The notes under the pieces were generated by a model, which was not told the DNA's origin, searched no databases, and was given only the letters and a program-made list of their open reading frames with translations. Position numbers and translations under genes: made by a program. From Streptomyces sp. SAI-127 (GTDB lineage Bacteria; Actinomycetota; Actinomycetes; Streptomycetales; Streptomycetaceae), in contig NZ_JARXYJ010000001.1 in NCBI RefSeq assembly GCF_029894425.1, positions 3,720,001 to 3,784,000 on the forward strand: a stretch of 64,000 nucleotides of DNA, given 5' to 3'. Shown piece by piece: positions 50,135-59,605 of the stretch. How positions within the stretch are numbered: the first letter of the stretch is position 1; each line of letters opens with the position of its first letter.

Positions 50135-52495
50135 GTGACCATCGCGCCAGCCGAACCGGCTTCAGCGGCCACGACCACCCCTGTGGACGAAGACGGTCCC
50201 GGAACCGCCCTGTTGCGGACCCTGACCGAGCTGACCGCCGACCTCCCCGACGCCGACCCCGGACGGGTCGCCGCCGCCACGCTCCGCGGCCGGTCCGCCC
50301 GGGCGGACGTGACGGAGCTGCGCGAGCTGGCCACCGAGGCGGCGGCCGGCCTCATCTCCGAGGACCCCGCCTACTCGCGGCTGGCCGCCCGGCTGCTGAC
50401 GATCAGCATCGCCGCGGAGGCCGCCTCGCAGGGCGTCACGTCGTTCACCGGATCGGTCGCCGTCGGACACCGCGAGGGCCTCATCGCCGACCGCACCGCC
50501 GAGTTCGTGCGGATCCACGCCGAGCGGCTCGACGCTCTGGTCGACACCGACGCCGACGACCGCTTCGGCTACTTCGGCCTCCGGACCCTCCACAGCCGGT
50601 ACCTCCTCAGGCACCCGCTCACCCGCAAGGTGATCGAGACGCCCCAGCACTTCCTGCTCCGGGTGGCGTCCGGCCTCGCCGAGGACGACACGGTCAGGGC
50701 ACTGGACGAAGTCGCCGCGCTCTACGCGCTCATGAGCCGCCTGGACTACCTGCCCTCCTCCCCCACCCTCTTCAACTCCGGCACCCGGCACCCCCAGATG
50801 TCGTCCTGCTACCTCCTCGACTCCCCGAAGGACGAGCTCGACTCCATCTACGACCGCTACCACCAGGTCGCCAACCTCTCGAAGCACGCCGGCGGCATCG
50901 GTCTGTCGTACTCCCGTATCCGCAGCCGTGGTTCGCTGATCCGCGGCACCAACGGACACTCCAACGGCATCGTCCCGTTCCTGAAGACGCTCGACGCCTC
51001 GGTCGCCGCCGTGAACCAGGGAGGCCGGCGCAAGGGCGCGGCCGCGGTCTACCTGGAGACCTGGCACTCCGACATCGAGGAGTTCCTGGAGCTCAGGGAC
51101 AACACCGGTGAGGACGCCCGCCGTACGCACAACCTGAACCTCGCGCACTGGGTTCCGGACGAGTTCATGCGCCGGGTGAACGCGGACGCCGAGTGGTCCC
51201 TCTTCTCCCCCGCCGACGTGCCCGAGCTGGTCGACCTGTGGGGCGAGGAGTTCGACGCCGCGTACCGGAAGGCCGAGGCGGACGGGCTCGCCCGCAAGAC
51301 CATCTCCGCCCGTGACCTCTACGGCCGCATGATGCGCACCCTCGCGCAGACCGGCAACGGCTGGATGACCTTCAAGGACGCCGCCAACCGCACGGCCAAC
51401 CAGACGGCCACCCCGGGCCATGTCGTCCACTCCTCCAACCTCTGCACGGAGATCCTGGAGGTCACGGACGACGGGGAGACGGCGGTGTGCAACCTGGGGT
51501 CCGTGAACCTGGGCGCGTTCGTCACCGGCGACGGCATCGACTGGGAGCGGCTGGACGCCACCGTCCGCACCGCCGTGACCTTCCTCGACCGGGTCGTCGA
51601 CATCAACTTCTACCCGACCGAGCAGGCCGGACGGTCCAACGCCAAGTGGCGCCCGGTCGGCCTAGGCGCGATGGGCCTCCAGGACGTCTTCTTCAAGCTG
51701 CGGCTCCCCTTCGACTCCCCCGAGGCGAAGGAACTCTCCACCCGGATCGCCGAGCGCGTCATGCTCGCCGCCTACGAGGCCTCCGCCGACCTCGCCGAGC
51801 GCGGCGGCCCGCTGCCGGCCTGGGAGAAGACCCGTACCGCCCAGGGCGTCCTGCACCCCGACCACTACGGCGTCGAACTCACCTGGCCCGAGCGGTGGGC
51901 GGCCCTGCGCGACCGTATCGCCGTCACCGGACTGCGCAACTCCCTGCTCCTCGCCATCGCGCCCACCGCCACCATCGCGTCGATCGCCGGTGTGTACGAG
52001 TGCATCGAGCCGCAGGTCTCCAACCTGTTCAAGCGCGAGACGCTGTCCGGGGAGTTCCTCCAGGTCAACTCGTACCTGGTGGCCGAGTTGAAGCAGCTCG
52101 GTGTCTGGGACGCCCGCACCCGTGAGGCGCTGCGCGACGCGAACGGCTCGGTGCAGGGCTTCGCGTGGATCCCCGAGGACGTACGGGCGCTGTACCGCAC
52201 GGCGTGGGAGATCCCGCAGCGCGGTCTGATCGACATGGCCGCGGCGCGGACCCCGTTCCTCGACCAGTCCCAGTCCCTGAACCTGTTCCTGGAGACGCCG
52301 ACCATCGGCAAGCTCTCCTCGATGTACGCGTACGCCTGGAAGTCCGGGCTGAAGACGACGTACTACCTGCGCTCGCGCCCGGCGACCCGTATCGCCCGTG
52401 CCGCACAGGCGACGGTCCCCGTACAGCAGCCGGCCCCCGAAGAAGCGGTCGCCTGCTCCCTTGAGAACCCCGAGTCCTGCGAGGCCTGCCAGTAA
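50135..52495 (+). CDS. nrdA: Ribonucleoside-diphosphate reductase, class Ia, large subunit
   Basis: Catalytic subunit of the oxygen-dependent reductase making dNDPs; 786 residues. Visible are the redox cysteine region HPQMSSCYLLDS, the active-site loop SSNLCTEILEV, VCNLGSVNLGAF with the second redox cysteine, the finger-loop type IAPTATIASIAGVYECIEPQ, and the C-terminal cysteine pair ESCEACQ that shuttles electrons from thioredoxin. GTG at 50135 is preceded by AGGGAGAG. Controlled by the upstream B12 riboswitch and co-transcribed with nrdB. Confidence 0.95.
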   Translation: MTIAPAEPASAATTTPVDEDGPGTALLRTLTELTADLPDADPGRVAAATLRGRSARADVTELRELATEAAAGLISEDPAYSRLAARLLTISIAAEAASQGVTSFTGSVAVGHREGLIADRTAEFVRIHAERLDALVDTDADDRFGYFGLRTLHSRYLLRHPLTRKVIETPQHFLLRVASGLAEDDTVRALDEVAALYALMSRLDYLPSSPTLFNSGTRHPQMSSCYLLDSPKDELDSIYDRYHQVANLSKHAGGIGLSYSRIRSRGSLIRGTNGHSNGIVPFLKTLDASVAAVNQGGRRKGAAAVYLETWHSDIEEFLELRDNTGEDARRTHNLNLAHWVPDEFMRRVNADAEWSLFSPADVPELVDLWGEEFDAAYRKAEADGLARKTISARDLYGRMMRTLAQTGNGWMTFKDAANRTANQTATPGHVVHSSNLCTEILEVTDDGETAVCNLGSVNLGAFVTGDGIDWERLDATVRTAVTFLDRVVDINFYPTEQAGRSNAKWRPVGLGAMGLQDVFFKLRLPFDSPEAKELSTRIAERVMLAAYEASADLAERGGPLPAWEKTRTAQGVLHPDHYGVELTWPERWAALRDRIAVTGLRNSLLLAIAPTATIASIAGVYECIEPQVSNLFKRETLSGEFLQVNSYLVAELKQLGVWDARTREALRDANGSVQGFAWIPEDVRALYRTAWEIPQRGLIDMAAARTPFLDQSQSLNLFLETPTIGKLSSMYAYAWKSGLKTTYYLRSRPATRIARAAQATVPVQQPAPEEAVACSLENPESCEACQ

Positions 52496-52524
52496 TTCCC
52501 ACCCGCCACCCGACCACCACCCCT

Positions 52525-52551
52525 GGAGGACGGCGCTTCGCGCCGACTGTT
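52525..52551 (+). promoter_or_regulatory. Structured ribosome-binding region of nrdB
   Basis: GGAGGA (52525-52530) lies 21 bases from the ATG, too far for normal initiation, but CGGCGC-ttc-GCGCCG directly between them can fold into a 6-bp hairpin that brings the two closer. Confidence 0.6.
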
Positions 52552-53559
52552 ATGACTGCCCAGAACCTGCTCGACCCCGGCTTCGAGCTGACTCTGCGCC
52601 CCATGCGCTACCCCGACTTCTACGAGCGCTACCGGGATGCCATCAAGAACACCTGGACCGTCGAGGAGGTCGACCTCCACTCGGACGTCTCCGACCTGGC
52701 GAAGCTCAGCCCCACCGAACAGCACCTCATCGGCCGCCTGGTGGCCTTCTTCGCGACGGGCGACTCGATCGTCGCGAACAACCTGGTGCTGACGCTGTAC
52801 AAGCACATCAACTCCCCCGAGGCGCGGCTCTATCTGAGCCGCCAGCTCTTCGAGGAGGCCGTCCACGTCCAGTTCTACTTGACGCTCCTCGACACCTACC
52901 TCCCCGACCCGGAGGACCGGGCCGCGGCCTTCGACGCCGTCGAGAGCATCCCCTCGATCCGCGAGAAGGCGGAGTTCTGCTTCAGGTGGATCAACGAGGT
53001 CGAGAAGCTGGACAGTCTGCAGACCCAGTCCGACCGCCGCCGCTTCCTTCTCAACCTGATCTGCTTCGCCGCGTGCATCGAGGGCCTGTTCTTCTACGGC
53101 GCCTTCGCGTACGTCTACTGGTTCCGCAGCCGGGGCCTGCTGCACGGTCTCGCCACCGGCACCAACTGGGTGTTCCGCGACGAGACCATGCACATGTCCT
53201 TCGCCTTCGACGTGGTCGACACCGTCCGCAAGGAGGAGCCGGAGCTGTTCGACGACCGGCTCCGGCAGCAGGTGACCGACATGCTGGCGGAGGCCGTCGA
53301 GGCGGAGCTGCAGTTCGCGCGCGACCTGTGCGGCGACGGGCTGCCGGGCATGAACACCGAGTCGATGCGGCAGTACCTGGAGTGCGTCGCCGACCAGCGC
53401 CTGACGCGCCTCGGCTTCGCCCCGGTGTACGGCTCGGAGAACCCGTTCTCCTTCATGGAGCTCCAGGGCGTCCAGGAGCTGACCAACTTCTTCGAGCGGC
53501 GTCCGTCCGCGTATCAGGTGGCGGTGGAGGGCACGGTCGACCTGGACGAGGACTTCTGA
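52552..53559 (+). CDS. nrdB: Ribonucleoside-diphosphate reductase, class Ia, small subunit
   Basis: Provides the diferric-tyrosyl radical to NrdA; 335 residues. Iron ligands are visible: Asp in ATGDSIVANN, Glu and His in LFEEAVHVQFY with the radical tyrosine four residues after the His, and the second EXXH in FRDETMHMSFAFD. It follows nrdA by 56 bp. Its start is separated from GGAGGA by a small hairpin. Confidence 0.95.
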   Translation: MTAQNLLDPGFELTLRPMRYPDFYERYRDAIKNTWTVEEVDLHSDVSDLAKLSPTEQHLIGRLVAFFATGDSIVANNLVLTLYKHINSPEARLYLSRQLFEEAVHVQFYLTLLDTYLPDPEDRAAAFDAVESIPSIREKAEFCFRWINEVEKLDSLQTQSDRRRFLLNLICFAACIEGLFFYGAFAYVYWFRSRGLLHGLATGTNWVFRDETMHMSFAFDVVDTVRKEEPELFDDRLRQQVTDMLAEAVEAELQFARDLCGDGLPGMNTESMRQYLECVADQRLTRLGFAPVYGSENPFSFMELQGVQELTNFFERRPSAYQVAVEGTVDLDEDF

Positions 53560-53629
53560 CGGGACACCTTCAAGAATCAGTGGATCCGGGTACGCGTGCG
53601 GCACGTCTCATCGACGAGGAGGCCACCCC

Positions 53630-54115
53630 ATGCGCCCTACGACCCACCGCACCGCCCTCGCCTCGGCGGCACTGACACTGCTGCTCGCGGGGTGCGGGAC
53701 CCAGGCCGGAAACGAAGGGGGCGGCAGCGACACCGTGTCGCCGCCGCCCTCGTCGTCACCCTCGTCGCCGTCGCCCTCGTCGCCGTCGCCCTCGTCGCCG
53801 GACTGCACGTCCGCCTCGGAGCTCGACGCGGCCGACAGCGGCAGTACGGTCTGCCTCGCGGTGGGCGACACGATCCGGATCTCACTGGACGGGACGAAGA
53901 GCCGCCCCTGGAAGCCGGTCGCCGTCGACGGCAGTGGCCTGGAGGCCACCAACAGCGGCATCGTCCTGCTGCCCGGCGACGCGAGTTCCGCGTACAAGGC
54001 GGTCTCGGCGGGACAGGTGCGGCTGAGTTCACAGCGCCCCCTGTGCGCCACCGAGACCGGCCGGGTCTCGTGCAAGGGAATTCAGGAGTGGTGGGTCGCC
54101 GTGCTGGTCACCTGA
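53630..54115 (+). CDS. Secreted lipoprotein of unknown function
   Basis: A 161-residue protein with a lipoprotein signal peptide (ALASAALTLLLAGC) and a Pro/Ser linker made of SPSSPSPSS repeats. A compact C-terminal domain follows (CTSASELDAADSGSTVCLAV, VGDTIRISLDGTKSRPW) with four cysteines (DCTSA, VCLAV, PLCAT, SCKGI). The beta-rich pattern resembles inhibitor- or Ig-like surface domains but I do not recognise the family. Its last 8 bases overlap the convergent secreted-protein gene. Confidence 0.75.
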   Translation: MRPTTHRTALASAALTLLLAGCGTQAGNEGGGSDTVSPPPSSSPSSPSPSSPSPSSPDCTSASELDAADSGSTVCLAVGDTIRISLDGTKSRPWKPVAVDGSGLEATNSGIVLLPGDASSAYKAVSAGQVRLSSQRPLCATETGRVSCKGIQEWWVAVLVT

Positions 54116-54884
54116 GTGTGACCGCGTCCCCGGCCGACACCTTCAACGAGGTCGTCGTGGTGCCGGGGAAGTACCAGCGCCAGTTGCCCGCCGACGTGGC
54201 GGTCACCTTGGTGCTGAGCCGCCCCACGTTGTCCGTCTTCACGGTCTTGACGGTGCTGTAGTGGGCGGCGCCGGCCGCGCGGAACTGCAGCTTGACCGTC
54301 TGGCCCGGGTAGCCGTGGTACTTCAGGTCCTCCCAGTTGGCCCGGGAGAGCTTGCCCTTGACGGTGAGCTGGGAGCCCTTGGCGACGGGTTCGGGGGTCG
54401 CGTCCGTGGTGAGCTTGGCGGCGCGCTTGACCTTGTACTGGGCGATGTCGTCGTAGATCCAGTAGTCGCCGTCGTTGGCCTTGACGATGGCGGCGACCGC
54501 CCAGACACCGGCGAGCTTGTTGCTGTCGATGTCGTCGCTGTCGGCGATCCATGCGGGGTCGACCGTCATCGTGCCGGTGCACACCGACGTCGTCGAGCTC
54601 TGCCTCACACAGGAAGAGTCGCCGTTCCAACTGAAGAAGCCGTAGGGGGTGGACTTGTTGAACGTACTGAGATGCGTGATCTTCTTGGCGCCCGAGTCGT
54701 CCTTGATGGTGACGGCTATCGGGAACGTGATGGTCTGCGCCGTACCGACGATGACGTTGTTGCCCTTGTTGACGACGGTCTTGGTGACCCTGATGTCACC
54801 CTCGCCCTCGGCATGGGCCGCGGTGGCCGTGAGCAGGGTCAGGGCTGCCGCCCCGCCTGCCACGGCCCACAGTCTGTGTCTCAT
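54108..54884 (-). CDS. Secreted beta-rich hypothetical protein
   Basis: A 258-residue exported protein; signal peptide MRHRLWAVAGGAAALTLLTA with cleavage after AHA. The mature part has two regions: GEGDIRVTKTVVNKGNNVIV to WAVAAIVKANDGD, then a C-terminal Ig-like module beginning TPEPVAKGSQLTVKGKLSRA and ending WYFPGTTTTSLKVSAGD. The second resembles domains of adhesive or wall proteins. A Cys pair (SSCVRQ, SVCTGT) probably forms a disulfide. Function unknown. Confidence 0.8.
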   Translation of the reverse strand: MRHRLWAVAGGAAALTLLTATAAHAEGEGDIRVTKTVVNKGNNVIVGTAQTITFPIAVTIKDDSGAKKITHLSTFNKSTPYGFFSWNGDSSCVRQSSTTSVCTGTMTVDPAWIADSDDIDSNKLAGVWAVAAIVKANDGDYWIYDDIAQYKVKRAAKLTTDATPEPVAKGSQLTVKGKLSRANWEDLKYHGYPGQTVKLQFRAAGAAHYSTVKTVKTDNVGRLSTKVTATSAGNWRWYFPGTTTTSLKVSAGDAVTLR

Positions 54885-54914
54885 GTTCCTCCCCTGTTGT
54901 TGATCCAGGAGAGA

Positions 54915-55085
54915 TTAGACCGTTCGGGTCGCCCCGTGTGCGGTCCGGTACTCGTGCGCCTGCCTGATCTGACGGTCGACCCGCTTGTCGTGCAGGATCC
55001 CGATCACCGACGGGAGGACCAGGAGGACGAAGATGGCGAACACGGTCAACATGGCGATCAGTCCTTCTGTCTGCGCTGAAGTCAT
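54915..55085 (-). CDS. Small single-helix membrane protein
   Basis: A 56-residue protein: short N-terminus MTSAQTEG, one long hydrophobic helix (LIAMLTVFAIFVLLVLPSVI) and a basic cytoplasmic tail DKRVDRQIRQAHEYRTAHG. Upstream it is divergent from the GlxA-type regulator with TGGCAG/CTGCCA repeats between. Function unknown; codon use is typical of the window. Confidence 0.6.
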   Translation of the reverse strand: MTSAQTEGLIAMLTVFAIFVLLVLPSVIGILHDKRVDRQIRQAHEYRTAHGATRTV

Positions 55086-55120
55086 GTCACTACTGTCGCG
55101 CCGCAGACTCCTTACGAACA

Positions 55121-55176
55121 GTGGCAGGACTGCCGTGGACCCTCGATTTACTGCCACTTCTGAGGCACACTGGCAG
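55121..55176. promoter_or_regulatory. TGGCAG/CTGCCA repeats in the divergent promoter
   Basis: GTGGCAG at 55121-55127, CTGCCA at 55151-55156 and TGGCAG at 55171-55176, the last ending one base before the regulator's ATG. Suitable for autoregulation by the AraC-type protein. Confidence 0.4.
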
Positions 55177-55177
55177 C

Positions 55178-56143
55178 ATGCTGAAGAACGTGGCCGCCGT
55201 CGTCCTGGACGGTGTGAATCCCTTCGAACTCGGTGTCGTCTGCGAGGTCTTCGGCACTGACCGCAGCGACGACGGACTGCCCGTGTACGACTTCGCGGTC
55301 GCCTCGGCCGAGGGCCCGACGCTGACCTCGCGGGCGGGCTTCGCCGTACACGTCGAGCATGGCCTGGAGCGGCTGGAGTCGGCCGACCTGATCGCCGTGC
55401 CGGCCTGCGCCCGCTACGAGACGCGGGACTTCCCGCCCGAGCTGCTCGAGGCCCTGCGCAACGCGGTCGACCGCGGGGCACGGGTGCTCAGCGTGTGCTC
55501 CGGTGTCTTCGTGCTCGCCGCGGCCGGACTGCTCGACGGCCGGCGCTGCGCCGTGCACTGGCACCACGCGGAGGAGCTCGCGCTCGCGTATCCGCGGCTG
55601 ACGGTCGAGCCGGACGTCCTGTACGTCGACGAGGACCCGGTGATCACCTCCGCGGGCACCGCCGCCGGTATCGACGCCTGTCTGCACATCGTGCGCAAGG
55701 AGCAGGGCACCGAGGTCGCCAACAAGATCGCCCGGCGCATGGTCGTACCACCGCACCGGGACGGCGGGCAGGCGCAGTACATCGAGCGGCCGCTGCCCCG
55801 GTCGCAGTGCGACACCGTGGGTGAGGTGCTCGTGTGGATGGAGCGGCATCTCGACGAGGAGGTCACCGTCGAGCAGCTCGCCGAGCGCGCGCACATGTCC
55901 CCGCGCACCTTCGCCCGCCGCTTCCAGCAGGAGACGGGTACGACTCCCTACCGCTGGATCCTGCGCCAGCGGGTGCTGCTGGCCCAGCGGCTGCTGGAGG
56001 CGACGGACGAGACGGTGGACGCGATCGCCGGCCGGGCGGGTTTCGGCACCGCGGCCGCGCTGCGTCACCAGTTCCTGCGCGCGGTGGGCACCACCCCGAA
56101 CGCCTACCGGCGCACCTTCCAGGGCCCGGAGGCGGCCGCCTGA
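55178..56143 (+). CDS. GlxA/FtrA-type AraC regulator (DJ-1/PfpI domain + AraC HTH)
   Basis: A 321-residue regulator. Residues about 1-190 form a DJ-1/PfpI glutaminase-like domain with the nucleophile elbow VLSVCSGVFVLAAAGLLDG and AVHWHHAEELA. Residues about 225-320 are the double AraC HTH (VEQLAERAHMSPRTFARRFQ, IAGRAGFGTAAALRHQF). ATG at 55178 suits the domain. In S. coelicolor an AraC-like gene, nrdS, is reported with nrdAB; this could be its counterpart, separated here by secreted-protein genes, but that is uncertain. Confidence 0.87.
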   Translation: MLKNVAAVVLDGVNPFELGVVCEVFGTDRSDDGLPVYDFAVASAEGPTLTSRAGFAVHVEHGLERLESADLIAVPACARYETRDFPPELLEALRNAVDRGARVLSVCSGVFVLAAAGLLDGRRCAVHWHHAEELALAYPRLTVEPDVLYVDEDPVITSAGTAAGIDACLHIVRKEQGTEVANKIARRMVVPPHRDGGQAQYIERPLPRSQCDTVGEVLVWMERHLDEEVTVEQLAERAHMSPRTFARRFQQETGTTPYRWILRQRVLLAQRLLEATDETVDAIAGRAGFGTAAALRHQFLRAVGTTPNAYRRTFQGPEAAA

Positions 56144-56144
56144 C

Positions 56145-57518
56145 CTACCTCCGCGGCACGGGTTTCAGCAACAGCCCGGCCGGCTTCAGTGTGATGCCCA
56201 CCCGTGGCGTGTCGTCGGATCCGGGCACCTGCTCGAAGCGGTACTTCCGGGCCAGCGACGCCGTGATCAGCGTCAGCTGGGCCATCGAGAAATGGTCGCT
56301 CGGGCACTTCCGGTTACCCGTGCTGAACGGACTCATGGCGTGTTTCGGCACGGACTTGGCCCGCTCGGGACTCCAGCGCAGGGGATCGAACTCCTCGCTG
56401 TCGTCGTACGACTTCGGATCGCGCTGGATCGCATACGGGCTGTACACGATGTCGGCCCCGGCCGGAATGCGACAGCCACCGAGTTCCGTGTCCCGCACCG
56501 CCCGCCGCGTCAATATCCACACGGCGGGCCGTAAACGCATGACCTCGATCACCAGATAGTTCGTGTACGTGAGCGCCCGGACGTCCTCGAATGCCACGGG
56601 ACGTCCGCCGGTGACCGATTCGACTTCCGCGCAGATCTTGTCCGCATGTTCCGGGTGTGCGGCGAGAGCCTGGAGCAACCACATGACCGTGGCCGCGACG
56701 GTTTCGCTGCCGGGGGTGAGTATCGCGACGACCTGGTCGTGCACCTCCTGTTCCCCGATGGGCTCGCCATTCTCGTCCTTCGCCTCCAGCAATGCCGTCA
56801 GCAAATCGTCCGGCTTTTGACCGGATGCCCTGCGCTCGGCGACGATCTCGTCGACGAGGAGATGCAAATCGGCCAGCGCTCGATTGAATTTTCGGTTGGG
56901 CGGCAGGGGCAGCCGGTACAGCGGCCCCGCGGGTATCACCATCCGCCGGTACATGCCCCGGAAGACGGTGGCGAGCGCGACGCACAGCCGTTCGGCGCGC
57001 TCGTCCATGAAGTCCCCGCGCAGCAGACAGCGGGCCGCGACCCGCACGGCGACCCGGAAGGCCTCGGAGGTGCAGTCGACGGTCTCACCGGGCCGCCAGC
57101 GCTCGGCGAGCGCATGCGCCTCCTCTTCCATGATCGGCCCGTACGCCGGGATGGCGTCGAGCCGGAAGGCGGGCTGGATGACGCGCCGCTGCCGCCGGTG
57201 CTGGGGGCCGTTGGCGGTGGCCACGCCCTCCTTGCCGACCAGTCCCTCCAGGGACTCCCACAGCGGCCCGGCGATGATGAAGTCCGGGTTGAGCGCCACC
57301 GCTCCGGTCAGTTCCGGGGTGGTGGGCGCGTACACCGTCTTGGGGCCGAGCCTGAGGCGTACGACATCGCCGTGCCGCCGGAGCCCGGACATGAAGCTCA
57401 GCGGATCGCGGACCATCCGCCAGCCGTGGCCGAGGACGGGGACGCGCCCGCCCGCGAACGGCGGCTCACGCAACTCGGGAGCCACCGTGGCTTCGGGTTT
57501 CACGGATTCGACGGTCAT
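56145..57518 (-). CDS. Cytochrome P450, CYP170A-type (epi-isozizaene oxidase)
   Basis: Oxidises epi-isozizaene via albaflavenols to the sesquiterpene ketone albaflavenone; 457 residues. Heme ligand loop [18 protein letters not shown]-helix EVMRLRP and I-helix [18 protein letters not shown] are visible. An acidic [15 protein letters not shown] segment corresponds to the second terpene-synthase-like site described for CYP170A1 (moonlighting farnesene synthase). Its ATG overlaps the sesquiterpene synthase stop (ATGA), so they are translated together. Confidence 0.94.
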   Translation of the reverse strand: MTVESVKPEATVAPELREPPFAGGRVPVLGHGWRMVRDPLSFMSGLRRHGDVVRLRLGPKTVYAPTTPELTGAVALNPDFIIAGPLWESLEGLVGKEGVATANGPQHRRQRRVIQPAFRLDAIPAYGPIMEEEAHALAERWRPGETVDCTSEAFRVAVRVAARCLLRGDFMDERAERLCVALATVFRGMYRRMVIPAGPLYRLPLPPNRKFNRALADLHLLVDEIVAERRASGQKPDDLLTALLEAKDENGEPIGEQEVHDQVVAILTPGSETVAATVMWLLQALAAHPEHADKICAEVESVTGGRPVAFEDVRALTYTNYLVIEVMRLRPAVWILTRRAVRDTELGGCRIPAGADIVYSPYAIQRDPKSYDDSEEFDPLRWSPERAKSVPKHAMSPFSTGNRKCPSDHFSMAQLTLITASLARKYRFEQVPGSDDTPRVGITLKPAGLLLKPVPRR

Positions 57519-58600
57519 TTCTCACCTGCCGCTTCGTTGTTGACGTACGGGGGCGTGGACCGGTCGTCCCAGCTGTCGACCATGTAACGGCCGGACTCGT
57601 GGTGGAACCAGTAGACGGTGCTGAACCAGTTGCGCATATTGCGGACGCAGGCCCGGACGGCGGCGCTCAGTTCCTTTCCCCGCACGGTGCCGTCGTCGAG
57701 GCCGTCGGCGAAACGGAGGGCGTCGGCCTCGGCGACGAGGAATGCGTCCACGCATTTCTCGACCAGCCGCCGCATTTCCCGGATCGCCTCTTCGAGGGTC
57801 AGCCCCTCGTGTTTGATGAGACTGATGCCGAGATTGTGGACCTCGTCTCCCGCGATTTCCTTGGGCAGCGAACAGAGGTCGTTGTACCAGGCGGCGAATT
57901 CCTGGCTCAACAGCGCCGCCCGCCGGTACGCCGGGTGTTTCCTTATCCCGTCCGGCAGTTCACGTCCCGCGCACGGCTCCAGCAGATCCGTCCAGATCCA
58001 GTGCGCGAAGGTGAGGCGGCGCAGTGCCAGGTATTCACCGACCGGGGGGATGATTCCTCTGGTGCGATTGTGGAATTCCCGGTCGTAGGCCTCGATCACC
58101 TCGTGGAAGTGCCCGGCGAACCTGGTGTTCCATGCCCTCGGCAGGAACGAGTACAGCCGCACCATGCTGTCGGCGAAGGCGGCGACCAGCGGGTCCTCGT
58201 GGTGCAGATGACGCCGTGGGGAGTCGAGCGCCGCGTGCAACCGGAACCTCAGCCGCCGCCACGCGCGCGGACGGCGGTGGACGATGTCGCGGTCGTGCCG
58301 GTCGTCCCAGACGAAGAACCACGCACTGAAGTCCGCTATCGCCTGGAGGACCGCGTCCGGGGCGCCGAGGTAGTACCCCGCCATGAGGTCCGTGTAGCAC
58401 AGTCCGTCGGCATATTCCGCCACCTTGTCCGCCGGCATGAGCCGATTTTCCAGAAGCCAGGCACGGGTGTTCTCCTGGAGCCTGGGCCAATACGGATGCA
58501 GTTGCCTGGGAAACGCTGCCTCGATCACCGGGAGAGAGAGCGACGGTGGAACCGCGATCGCCGTCGGCGTCGATGTGGTGCTGTGTGGGAAAGCAGGCAC
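57515..58600 (-). CDS. Epi-isozizaene synthase (class I sesquiterpene cyclase)
   Basis: Cyclises farnesyl diphosphate to epi-isozizaene, the albaflavenone precursor. Starting at the GTG (58600, GGAAGGGG upstream) it is 361 residues, the length I recall for the S. coelicolor enzyme. The aspartate-rich motif WDDRHD begins at Asp99 and the NSE triad NDLCSLPKE at Asn240. The unusual F-F-V-W active-site stretch (AWFFVWDD) is retained. First gene of the two-gene albaflavenone operon with the CYP170-type P450. Confidence 0.96.
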   Translation of the reverse strand: MPAFPHSTTSTPTAIAVPPSLSLPVIEAAFPRQLHPYWPRLQENTRAWLLENRLMPADKVAEYADGLCYTDLMAGYYLGAPDAVLQAIADFSAWFFVWDDRHDRDIVHRRPRAWRRLRFRLHAALDSPRRHLHHEDPLVAAFADSMVRLYSFLPRAWNTRFAGHFHEVIEAYDREFHNRTRGIIPPVGEYLALRRLTFAHWIWTDLLEPCAGRELPDGIRKHPAYRRAALLSQEFAAWYNDLCSLPKEIAGDEVHNLGISLIKHEGLTLEEAIREMRRLVEKCVDAFLVAEADALRFADGLDDGTVRGKELSAAVRACVRNMRNWFSTVYWFHHESGRYMVDSWDDRSTPPYVNNEAAGEK

Positions 58601-58881
58601 GAACAAACCCCTTCCAGCCGCCAGTTGACGCATGCCCCTGCCGCTGAACCGGGCGTGCGCCGTTGCGTATCCCCGCACTTCCCATTCAGCACCACAACTG
58701 ACCATTCTGGGAACGGATTTGCTTCATTCACTACCCCGCAGTGTCGGGATTCTCCCTATGTGTGACTCGAATTGGATCACTATGTGAGCACATCCGATCG
58801 AACGTGCGACGCACATGCGAACGGCGCCTGTTCGGGGAGTGATTCCTGAACAGGCGCCGTGCGGGCGGGAGTCGTGGGACG
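58601..58881 (-). promoter_or_regulatory. Promoter region of the terpene operon and def terminator
   Basis: No gene seen in 281 bases. TCAC-tat-GTGA (58777-58787) is a small palindrome with TGTGA nearby at 58761. ACGGCGCCTGTTC (58821-58833) and its complement (58848-58860) form a 13-bp stem that should terminate the deformylase transcript. Confidence 0.55.
58821..58860 (-). terminator. Terminator of peptide deformylase gene
   Basis: Perfect 13-bp stem with a 14-nt loop, 22 bp beyond the def stop codon. Confidence 0.8.
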
Positions 58882-59532
58882 TCAGTCGTTCGCGACCACG
58901 GGGTAGCGGGGCTCGCTCTCGGCCATCTGCCGCAGCGCGTCCTTGCGTTCGCGCTTGGAGAGCCGGTCGATGTAGAGGTAGCCGTACAGATGGTCGGTCT
59001 CGTGCTGCAGACACCGGGCGAAGTAGCCGGTGCCACGGACCTTGACCGGGTTGCCCTTCTCGTCCTGCCCGGTGACCTCGGCGTAGTCGGGGCGGGCGAG
59101 CGGCGCGTACGCGGTGGGCACCGACAGACAGCCCTCGTTGCTGTCGTCGAGGCGGCGCTTGTCCGCGGGCAGGTCCACGAGCTTCGGGTTGCACACGACA
59201 CCCACGTGCCGCCGCCCCTCGTCGTCCTGGCAGTCGTACACGAAGACCTTCAGGTCGACGCCGATCTGGTTGGCGGCGAGGCCGACACCCTCGGCGGTGC
59301 GCTGGCTGGCGAACATGTCCGCGACCAGCTGGTCGAGCTCCTCACCGAACTCGGTGACGTCCTTGCACTCCTTGTGCAGCACGGGGTTCCCGACGACGGT
59401 GATGGGCCGCGAGGTGCCGCGCTCACGCCAGGCGTTCTCCCGCTCCTCCGTGTCCTCGGTGTCGATGACGAACCCGTCGTCGTCGACGGGGAGCACGCCC
59501 GCGTGCTGCTGATCGGTGTCCTGCTGGGCCAT
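58882..59532 (-). CDS. def: Peptide deformylase
   Basis: Removes the N-formyl group from nascent proteins; 216 residues. All three metal-site motifs are present: [19 protein letters not shown] (ligand Cys) and [12 protein letters not shown] (two ligand His and catalytic Glu). An extra acidic N-terminus of about 40 residues ([20 protein letters not shown]) precedes the catalytic domain, longer than in E. coli Def. Streptomycetes usually have several deformylase genes. Confidence 0.94.
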   Translation of the reverse strand: MAQQDTDQQHAGVLPVDDDGFVIDTEDTEERENAWRERGTSRPITVVGNPVLHKECKDVTEFGEELDQLVADMFASQRTAEGVGLAANQIGVDLKVFVYDCQDDEGRRHVGVVCNPKLVDLPADKRRLDDSNEGCLSVPTAYAPLARPDYAEVTGQDEKGNPVKVRGTGYFARCLQHETDHLYGYLYIDRLSKRERKDALRQMAESEPRYPVVAND

Positions 59533-59605
59533 GACCTACGGATCGCCTTCCTGCACAAACAAAGAACAAAGAGGGTGTGACGCTGATACAGGGTACGGCG
59601 AACGG

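Noticed and set aside
58761..58787. CRP-like site before the terpene operon
   Set aside because: TGTGA and TCAC halves are spaced 11 bp apart, not the 6 of a CRP site; only a small palindrome is reported.
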